Assembly (NCBI GenBank): GCA_938074535.1
Contig: CALJER010000003.1
Span: 1 to 64,000, forward strand
Source: an uncultured archaeon
GTDB lineage: Archaea > Hadarchaeota > Hadarchaeia > Hadarchaeales > WYZ-LMO6
Length of the DNA stretch: 64,000 bases
Direction: 5' to 3'
Of the stretch, positions 57,108-64,000 are shown piece after piece. The stretch's first letter is position 1. Each line of letters opens with the position of its first letter. Under the pieces are notes generated by a model. That model did not search any database, had not been told where the DNA came from, and saw only the letters and a list, made by a program, of their open reading frames with translations. The position numbers and the translations under genes were made by a program.

Positions 57108-57752
57108 GTGCACCCCCTCCTGCAGCTCCCGGTGGGCTTCTTCGTGGGGCTCTCCGGTTCCCTCCTCCCGGGCCCCATGCTGCTGTACGTGGTGGCCAAG
57201 TCCTCCGTGGAGGGGAGGGGAGTGGGGCCCAGGGTGGTGGCGGGGCACCTCCTCACCGAGGCCCTCTTCCTCCTGCTCTTCCTGGCCTGCCTGGAGCTCT
57301 TCCTCAGGCCCTCCGTCCACACCTTCCTGGGCCTGGTGGGGGGAAGCCTCCTGGTGGCGCTGGGAGGGGTGAGCGCCAGGAGGGCTGCCGGGAGGCTTGG
57401 GGCGGGGAGCGTCCCGCTGGTCTCCCTTCCCCCCCTTCCAGGCGGGGTGATGTTCAGCAGCCTCCTGAACCCCAGCGTCCCCCTCTGGTGGGTGACGGTC
57501 GGCTTCTCCACCCTGCTGGAGGCCTTCTCCCTCTCCTCCTACGCGGGGGTGGCCTTCTGGCTGGTGGGGCACGGCCTCTCCGACCTGACCTGGTTCTCGC
57601 TGGTCTCGAGCCTTGCCTCGAGGGGAAGGAGGATCGTGGGGACGAGGGCGCACAGGTCCCTGCTAGCCGTGTGCGGGCTCTTCCTCCTCCTCTTCGGCTC
57701 TCTCCTCCTCCTCAAGTACCTTCCCCGGGTCCTGTCCTGGGGCAGCGGTTGA
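57108..57752 (+). CDS. LysE-like transporter family membrane protein
   Basis: GFFVGLSGSLLPGPMLLYVVAKSSVEGRGVGPRVVAGHLLTEALFLLLFL; GTG start adjacent to upstream stop. Confidence 0.75.
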   Translation: MHPLLQLPVGFFVGLSGSLLPGPMLLYVVAKSSVEGRGVGPRVVAGHLLTEALFLLLFLACLELFLRPSVHTFLGLVGGSLLVALGGVSARRAAGRLGAGSVPLVSLPPLPGGVMFSSLLNPSVPLWWVTVGFSTLLEAFSLSSYAGVAFWLVGHGLSDLTWFSLVSSLASRGRRIVGTRAHRSLLAVCGLFLLLFGSLLLLKYLPRVLSWGSG

Positions 57753-57953
57753 GAGCGGGGAAAAGGGAGGGTGCGGGCTTCGCCCAACGGGCGAAGGAGG
57801 ACCGCGGAAGCTGGGAGGATGGCAGGGATGGGCAGTCGATGGGCCAAGAGAAGCCCGCACGGATTAAGAGCCTAAGCACGCCGGTTGGAGGCCCATTCAA
57901 GGGGTCTGAGCGGACTTGCTCTCACGGCAAACTCTGGAAAAACTTCCCGTACC

Positions 57954-59019
57954 TCAGCTCTTTAAAGCTCGTGCCATGTACTCGACCACAGGGTCGGGGA
58001 TGCTGAAGGAACCGTCTTTTGACCTCTCGAGATAACCGAACCGCACAAGCCTGTCCAGGAGGTAGGTCAGGTCGGATTTGGAGAGGGGGCCCAGCTTCGT
58101 GCTGGCTCTCTCGTATATCTCCGACCACCTGGAAGCGCCGCCCGCCACAGCCCTCAGCACCACTTGGTAGCGGTCGCTCCACCGCAGAATTTTCCTGCTT
58201 TCCTCGGCTGCTAGTTTCGCCGCCTTTTTCAGGAAGTGCTCGAGTTCGGGTTTTTCCCCGAAATGTAGGCATGGCCGTAGAGGGTCGGCCATCCTATCAG
58301 TCCATCGAGGGCCTCCACCACCTCCTCCAGCTCGGGCGGCTGTTTCACGCCGGCTTCCCTGAACCCCCTTCTCAAAAAGTCTGGGGACTGCCCGCGTTCG
58401 AGCCTGGCGAGGTGAACGAGCTTGATGTGCCTGCCATAAAGAGGGGAGCGGGGGTCTTCCACCCCCAGGAAATCCTGCAGTATGCCCACTTGAGACCCGG
58501 TCGAGGCGAAGGTCAGGCTGCTTAGGTTGTCGATCGCCCAAGCCAGAAGTCCGTCGTAGCTCGTTCTGCCGGCCAGCCGCAGGTGCTGTGCTCCGTCGAT
58601 GGCTACAACAACTCTCCTTCCACCCGCCGAAGCCCATTCATCCATGGCTCTGAGGACGTCGGTGAGTGGGGCTCCCTTTTCCCTCCAGTCGAGCAGGACC
58701 TCAAGTCCGGCGATTTTGATTCCCCTCACTCTCCAGCCATGAGGCGAGGCGGTGGGTCCTGCTCAACCTCGAGAGTTCCCCGGAGAGCAAGCGGTACAGG
58801 TGAAATCTTGATACTGAGCCGTGGGCGAAGTAGACTTCCCGCAGGTCCAGCTTGATGAAGGGGTGTTTGCCAGTGCAACGCTGAGCAGCGAAGACTTGCC
58901 CAACCTTCTTATCCCCTGTATCACCACGAGTCTCTTTCGAAGGCTCTGAGCGCTTCACGCAGCTCGACTTCCCTGTCGTAGAAGTCCTCCTTTTTCTTGG
59001 GCTCGGGATCGAACAGCAT
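57954..59019 (-). pseudogene. Archaeal AAA-type ATPase, frameshifted remnant
   Basis: Pieces in different frames: MLFDPEPKKKEDFYDREVELREALRAFERDS / VVIQGIRRLGKSSLLSVALANTP (Walker A) / PFIKLDLREVYF / RRVVVAIDGAQHL (Walker B) / C-terminal winged-helix RWSEIYERASTKLGPLSKSDLTYLLDRLVRFGYLER. Confidence 0.75.
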
Positions 59020-59020
59020 C

Positions 59021-59056
59021 GTTCTACCCCTTGAACTAGTTCTACCCCTTGAACTC
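59021..59056. repeat. Two tandem 18-bp units
   Basis: gttctaccccttgaacta / gttctaccccttgaactc. Confidence 0.85.
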
Positions 59057-59245
59057 AAGAATATCTTCGCCTTTCCCGGACCTCCAAGGCGGCAGGGTGC
59101 GGGACCACAACGATGGGGCCGTTTTCGTTTTCGCCGAACCCCCCTGAGCTTTCAGGCGGCAGGGAGCCGAGAAGGGCCTTTCCCCTCAGGCACCTCGCCC
59201 AGCCTGGGGCAACGGTTAAGACCGCGGGAAGAAGAAAGTGAAAAT

Positions 59246-59333
59246 GCGGGGGTGGCCGAGCCAGGTCAAAGGCGCCAGACTCAAGATCTGGTCCCGAAGG
59301 GGTTCGGGGGTTCAAATCCCCTCCCCCGCACCA
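59246..59333 (+). tRNA. tRNA-Leu (anticodon CAA), CCA encoded
   Basis: GCGGGGGTGGCCGAGCCAGGTCAAAGGCGCCAGACTCAAGATCTGGTCCCGAAGGGGTTCGGGGGTTCAAATCCCCTCCCCCGCACCA. Confidence 0.95.
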
Positions 59334-59437
59334 TGCCGGTAGAGTATTTGAGCCGCCGAATCGAAATTGTATGAAATGGGGAGCGAAATTAGCAAGCGGG
59401 AAGGGTGCCGGGGATACCGGCATAGGATGGGATTAGG

Positions 59438-59926
59438 ATGGATCAGGAAGTCAAGAAGAAAATCGGCGACACGGCTTCTAAATACGAGGAGGAGTTCCAT
59501 GGTTGTTCTCAAGCCGTGCTGCTCGCCTTCCAGGAGGCCTTGGGATTGAAAGATGATCCTTTGTTCAGGGCGGCAGGTCCCCTGGCGGGCGGCATGTACT
59601 CCGGGCTGACCTGCGGAGCGCTTGCCGGGGGTTTGCTGGTCATCGGCCTCAGGGTGGGGCGCCGTAAAATCGAGGAGGGACTGGAGGGACTCCTGGAAGC
59701 CTTTGAACCGGCCCAGAGACTGGTTAAGTGGTTCGAAGCCGAGTACGGGACCACCTCATGTCGGGAGCTCACAGGAACGGATTGGTTTGATGTGAACCAG
59801 GTGATGCTCTTTCTGCGGTCCCCAGACAGGCTAAAAGAGTGCGTCAAGCGCGTGGGGAAAACTGCCGAGAAGGTGGCTGAGATAATAGCCGAGATAGACA
59901 GTCGTTCGGGGAGTCAAGAGGGTTGA
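59438..59926 (+). CDS. C_GCAxxG_C_C family redox protein
   Basis: EEFHGCSQAVLLAFQEALG; AGGMYSGLTCGALAGGLLVIG; TTSCRELTG. Confidence 0.85.
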   Translation: MDQEVKKKIGDTASKYEEEFHGCSQAVLLAFQEALGLKDDPLFRAAGPLAGGMYSGLTCGALAGGLLVIGLRVGRRKIEEGLEGLLEAFEPAQRLVKWFEAEYGTTSCRELTGTDWFDVNQVMLFLRSPDRLKECVKRVGKTAEKVAEIIAEIDSRSGSQEG

Positions 59927-60135
59927 GCTGGTAGGGATTCAAAATTGGGGTTTTGAGCAACTCGCGCACTTCGTTTTTCCTGTCTTAGAGATACCGCTTC
60001 TTCAGCCTTCCCCGCTTCCTGGGAAGGCATTTTTCGATGCCCGGGCCCTCCCAGCGATCGAGGTGCGAAAGGGTGGCCGTCCGCGTTTCCCGCGAAAACA
60101 GGTATGCCCTCGGGTGAGCGCATCCGAGGGAGGGT

Positions 60136-62031
60136 TCATCCCTCCTCCGGCAGGTGCTCCGGAGAAACCGTGTCCCCGAACTCCCTCCTGGTTTCCTCCA
60201 GCCTCCTCCTGGTCTCCTCCAGCACCCGGAAGAGCTCGGGAGGAGCCTCCGGCTCTTTCTTCCAGAACTCCTCCACCCTTCCCACCTTCTTCAGGAGCCA
60301 CTTCGCCCTGATGGAGAACTGCTCCTCGTACTCCTCCTCCGTGTACTCCCTTCCCCGCACCTCCCTGAAGAGCTTCACCAGATCCTCGTACCTGGGGATG
60401 AGCCCCGTGGGGGAGACCAGGGCGCCAGCCTCCCCGTGGATTCTCCTCTCCATCCACTTCACCCACACGTGCTTGTCCAGCCTGTGGTTCAGGTACTCCC
60501 CCGTCTTCGGGTGGCGCAGGAAGTAGTTCACCCCGAAGACCAGCGGTGCCTTTCTCAGCCTCCTTCCGAACTCCAGGTAGTTCCTGAGGTACTCGCCCAA
60601 GGGGATGGAGAGGAAGTCCTGGAGGCTCATCACGTTGATCTCGAACTTCGGCTCCTCCACGATGGCGAAGGTGGTTTCCGTCTCAAGCCCAGCCCCGTAC
60701 AGGACGACGCCGTGCTCCCAGCTGAAGCCTTGCTGGACGGGAACGAAGGCCCTGTAGTCCCTCCCCCCGAACATGATTCCCCCCAGCTCCACCCCTTTCG
60801 GGTTCTCCAGTTCGGGATCGCAGTTGGGGAGGGTGGAGAGGCTGACGGTGTACCTGGCGTTGGGGTGGGCTGGAGGAACGGGCTTTCCGTCCGGCCCCTT
60901 CATTCCCTCCCTCCACTCCCCGCAGAAGTTGAGCCCCCGCTTGGGCAGCTCGCACCCCATCCCCAGCCAGTAGGGTTTTCCGTCCTTCACCAGCACGTTG
61001 GAAAAGATGATCTCCCCAGGACTGGTGAGGACCTGGTAGATGAGGGGATCGCTCTTCGGGCTCACGTCCTGCAGGATGCCCAGGATTCCGCTTTCCACGT
61101 TTACGCCCCTGCACTGCCCCTCCAGGTTCCTGACGTAGGCTATGTCATCGGCCAGGATGGTCTCCCCCGGCAGCATGGCGGTGGAGGTCTTCCCGCAGGC
61201 GCTGGGGAAGGCCCCGGCTAGGTAGGTCTTCCTCCCGCCAGGCCCCCTCACCCCTATGATCATGAAGTGCTCGGCCAGCCATCCCTCCCTGTGGGCCTTT
61301 CTGATGGCCAGCCTGAGGGCCAGCTTCTTGAAGCCCACCGAGTTCCCCGCGTACTGGGTGTTCACGCTGTAGACGGTGTTGGTGACGTAGTCGATGTAGA
61401 TCCTCTTCTTCTCCGGCTCCGCGCTGATCATCCTCCCGTCCAGCTCCCCCGCCGAGTGGAGGGTCTTGAAGAGCTCCGCCTTCGGGTCCAGCTTCAGGAA
61501 GGTGTCGTAGCCCCTGCGGTAGAGGAGGGTGACGGAGTGGGCCACGTACCAGGAGTCCGTGCACTCCATGCAGGGGATGGTGAAGGGCGAGTGCCTGGGG
61601 CCGAGGGTGAGGAAGCGCACGATCATGGTCTTCCCCCTCATGGAGCCCCTCAGCAGGCCCAGGATCTCGGAGAGGCCCTCCTCCCTCTCCACCTGGTTCA
61701 GTCTCGGGCTCAGGTAGTCGCCCTTCGGCACCAGGAACTTGGTGGCCTGCCTGTCCCTCCCCTGGTCGAAGTAGCCGTCGAAGTGGTAGGTGTGGCCAGG
61801 CAGGGAGAGGGGCCCCTCCTCCCCGCTCTCCACGGCCATAGACCTGATGTGGGTCAGGTCCTCGGGGGAGTCGTCGCAGACGAAGACCCTGTCCGGCTGG
61901 CAGAGCTCCACCGCCCGGCAGACGAACTCGTGCACCTCCGGGTGGGGGATGGCCAGGAGCTTTTCCACTTCCCTCTCCCCAGCCTTCCTCCGCACCTTCA
62001 GGAGCAGCCTCTCCGCTTCCTCTCTTGACAT
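60136..62031 (-). CDS. pckG: Phosphoenolpyruvate carboxykinase (GTP)
   Basis: AGAFPSACGKTSTAMLPGETILADDIAYV; GGIMFGGRDYRAFVPVQQGFSWEHGV. Confidence 0.96.
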   Translation of the reverse strand: MSREEAERLLLKVRRKAGEREVEKLLAIPHPEVHEFVCRAVELCQPDRVFVCDDSPEDLTHIRSMAVESGEEGPLSLPGHTYHFDGYFDQGRDRQATKFLVPKGDYLSPRLNQVEREEGLSEILGLLRGSMRGKTMIVRFLTLGPRHSPFTIPCMECTDSWYVAHSVTLLYRRGYDTFLKLDPKAELFKTLHSAGELDGRMISAEPEKKRIYIDYVTNTVYSVNTQYAGNSVGFKKLALRLAIRKAHREGWLAEHFMIIGVRGPGGRKTYLAGAFPSACGKTSTAMLPGETILADDIAYVRNLEGQCRGVNVESGILGILQDVSPKSDPLIYQVLTSPGEIIFSNVLVKDGKPYWLGMGCELPKRGLNFCGEWREGMKGPDGKPVPPAHPNARYTVSLSTLPNCDPELENPKGVELGGIMFGGRDYRAFVPVQQGFSWEHGVVLYGAGLETETTFAIVEEPKFEINVMSLQDFLSIPLGEYLRNYLEFGRRLRKAPLVFGVNYFLRHPKTGEYLNHRLDKHVWVKWMERRIHGEAGALVSPTGLIPRYEDLVKLFREVRGREYTEEEYEEQFSIRAKWLLKKVGRVEEFWKKEPEAPPELFRVLEETRRRLEETRREFGDTVSPEHLPEEG

Positions 62032-62183
62032 TTTGTTAATTCTCCTCAGTTTTTTCGAAACACTTGTTTCATTACTTTAAAAACCTTGTCCTCCACCTGT
62101 AAAAGTTGGGCTGAGAGCTCGATCCCGGCGATCAGCACGAGCCCGAAGATGGGGTCAGAGCCACCGCGCCCGCCCCCCCTTGG

Positions 62184-63197
62184 TTAGGACCTCTGAAAGG
62201 ACCTCTCGTATCTTTCCAGCTCCTTCAGCCTCTCCTCCTTCTCCCTCCTCCCCAGAAAGGAGGCCTCGAAGGAGTTCCGGGCCAGCGTCACCAGTTCCCT
62301 CCTCCCCAGCCCCAGGGCCTCCCGCACGGCCAGGTAGTTTTCGTTCACGTAGCCGCCGAAGTAGGCTGGGTCGTCGGAGTTCACCGTTACCTTCATCCCC
62401 CTCACCATCATCTCCCTCAGCGGGTGCTCCTTGAGGTCCCTCACCACCCCCAGCCTCAGGTTGGAGAGGGGGCAGAGGGTGAGGGGGATCCCTCTCCTGG
62501 CCAGCTCCTCCACCAGTGCGGGGTCCTCCATGGCCCTGTTCCCGTGGTCTATCCTGATCACCCCCAGCTCCAGCGCCTCCCGCACGTACTCCGGGGGACC
62601 CTCCTCCCCGGCGTGCGCCACCAGCAGGAACCCCTCCTCCCTCGCCCTCTCGAAGACCCTCCTGAACTTGGAGGGAGGGTGCCCCACCTCCGCTGAGTCG
62701 AGCCCCACCCCCACCATCAGGTCCCTGTAGGGGAGGGCCTCCTCCAGCGTCCTCGCCGCCTCCTCCTGCGGAAGGTCCCTCAGAAAGCACATGATGAGCC
62801 CGGTGCTCATCCCCCTCCCCTCCGCCTCGAGCAGGGCCGAGTGGATCCCCTCTATCACCGTCTCAAACTTCACCCCCCTGCGCGCGTGTGCTTGGGGGTC
62901 AAAGAAGACCTCGGCGTGGAGAACGTTCTGGGAGCGCGCCTTCTCCAGGTAGGAGAGGGTGAGGTCGTGAAAATCCTCCTTTTCCCTGAGCACCTCCACC
63001 CCCTTGTAGTAGAGGTTCAGGAAGTCCTGGAGGTTTTTGAACCTGTAGGCCCTCCTCACCTCCTCCACGGAGCCGTACCCCAACCTCACCCCCCTCTTCC
63101 TCGCCAGCTCGAACATGAGCTCCGGCTCCAGGGTCCCCTCCAGGTGCAGGTGGAGTTCGGCCTTGGGCAAACCCTCCACGAAGGCCCGCTCGGTCAT
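62184..63197 (-). CDS. add: Adenosine deaminase family protein
   Basis: LPKAELHLHLEGTLEPEL; VAHAGEEGPPEYVREALELGVIRIDHGN; VTVNSDDPAYFG. Confidence 0.92.
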   Translation of the reverse strand: MTERAFVEGLPKAELHLHLEGTLEPELMFELARKRGVRLGYGSVEEVRRAYRFKNLQDFLNLYYKGVEVLREKEDFHDLTLSYLEKARSQNVLHAEVFFDPQAHARRGVKFETVIEGIHSALLEAEGRGMSTGLIMCFLRDLPQEEAARTLEEALPYRDLMVGVGLDSAEVGHPPSKFRRVFERAREEGFLLVAHAGEEGPPEYVREALELGVIRIDHGNRAMEDPALVEELARRGIPLTLCPLSNLRLGVVRDLKEHPLREMMVRGMKVTVNSDDPAYFGGYVNENYLAVREALGLGRRELVTLARNSFEASFLGRREKEERLKELERYERSFQRS

Positions 63198-64000
63198 CTG
63201 TACCAGGGGAGACACTTGGTGAGGTACTCGGAGAGGAAAGAGGTGAAGTCCTCTTCGCGGCAGAGCCCCAGGATGGCCCTCCCCCGGTGGACCCTGAAGC
63301 CCTCCGCCAGGGCCTCCCCCAGGTGTTTCCCCAGTCCCTCCCTCCTCTTCAAAACCCCCTCCAGCACCTCCTCGGCCTCCCTCTTCCTCCTCTCCACTTC
63401 AAAGACCAGCCTTCCTTCCATGTCCACGTAGGGTCCTGCCCAGGTCCCCCTCTTCCCCAGGTACTTCCGCAGGAAGCTCTCCTCGGGGGCGGAGGGGGGA
63501 GGACCCTTCCTCACCTCGAGGGGAGGAAGGGAGGAAGGGAAGACCTCCAGGAGGAGGGCCGAGAGGCGCTTTCCGGACCATACCTCGCTGCCCATCACCT
63601 GGAAGCCCCTCTCCCCGAGCGCGAAGCCCAGGGCCCTCTCCGCCTTCCTGAGCTGGGGGTAGAGCACGTCCTCCGCCACCGGAGGGGTTCTGAAGGTCAC
63701 GCAGAAGAGCTCCGTTCCCCTCCTCCTCATGAGCCTCCACAGCCTTCCCCTCCCGAGCACCCGTCCCGGCCTTGGGAAGAAGAAGCGCTCGGAGGGCCTC
63801 CTCAGGAACTCCCTGCAGGCCAGCACGAAGGTGGAGAACTTCTGGATGGAGACGGCGGCCGCCACGTTCCTGGTGCGGTCCACGGGGTCCACCACCACCA
63901 GAGGCTGGTCGGGGAAGAGCAGCCTGAGCTTGGAGGGGTCGGGATAGAAGCCCTCCAGGTCTATCACTTGCCCTGGCTTCCACCCTCTGGCCTCCCTCAC
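63194..64000 (-). CDS. cca: CCA tRNA nucleotidyltransferase (archaeal), C-terminal part truncated by window end
   Basis: LVVVDPVDRTRNVAAAVSIQKFSTFVLACREFL; archaeal CCA-adding enzyme C-terminal domain. Confidence 0.88.
   Translation of the reverse strand: MREARGWKPGQVIDLEGFYPDPSKLRLLFPDQPLVVVDPVDRTRNVAAAVSIQKFSTFVLACREFLRRPSERFFFPRPGRVLGRGRLWRLMRRRGTELFCVTFRTPPVAEDVLYPQLRKAERALGFALGERGFQVMGSEVWSGKRLSALLLEVFPSSLPPLEVRKGPPPSAPEESFLRKYLGKRGTWAGPYVDMEGRLVFEVERRKREAEEVLEGVLKRREGLGKHLGEALAEGFRVHRGRAILGLCREEDFTSFLSEYLTKCLPWYR

Overview
High-GC archaeal chromosome segment. It carries an rRNA operon on the minus strand (16S, tRNA-Ala, 23S), RNase P RNA, tRNA-His, tRNA-Leu and archaeal information-processing genes (eS17, eS26, eL40, eL21, RpoF, SRP54, ThrRS, CCA-adding enzyme, Trm56). 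Metabolic genes include PEPCK, Acs, PorGDAB, ThiDN, GTP cyclohydrolase III, ROK kinase and a PGI/PMI. Main points for a second look: (1) the rRNA genes contain three introns, each with a LAGLIDADG ORF. Their boundaries and core motifs fit self-splicing group I introns (U.G at the 5' splice site, terminal omega-G, S-like motif AUAGUCC) rather than archaeal bulge-helix-bulge (BHB) introns. Inferred insertion sites are 16S-793, 23S-1923 (the I-CeuI site) and 23S-2500 (peptidyl-transferase centre). (2) tRNA-His has a 22-nt BHB intron in the T-loop. (3) About 12 kb is packed with type-IV-pilin/archaellin-like proteins, including two ~620-640 aa mega-pilins and one with a DUF2341/lectin-like insertion. 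(4) A three-times-recurring association of Yip1-like membrane proteins with UbiA prenyltransferases, geranylgeranyl-reductase-like flavoproteins and radical SAM enzymes, two of them B12-type, is a candidate undescribed isoprenoid/glycolipid pathway. (5) A secreted 994-aa protein has three phage tail-collar-like repeats. (6) A proteasome-beta-like protein has an abnormal N-terminal nucleophile region. All calls are by eye; no searches were run.
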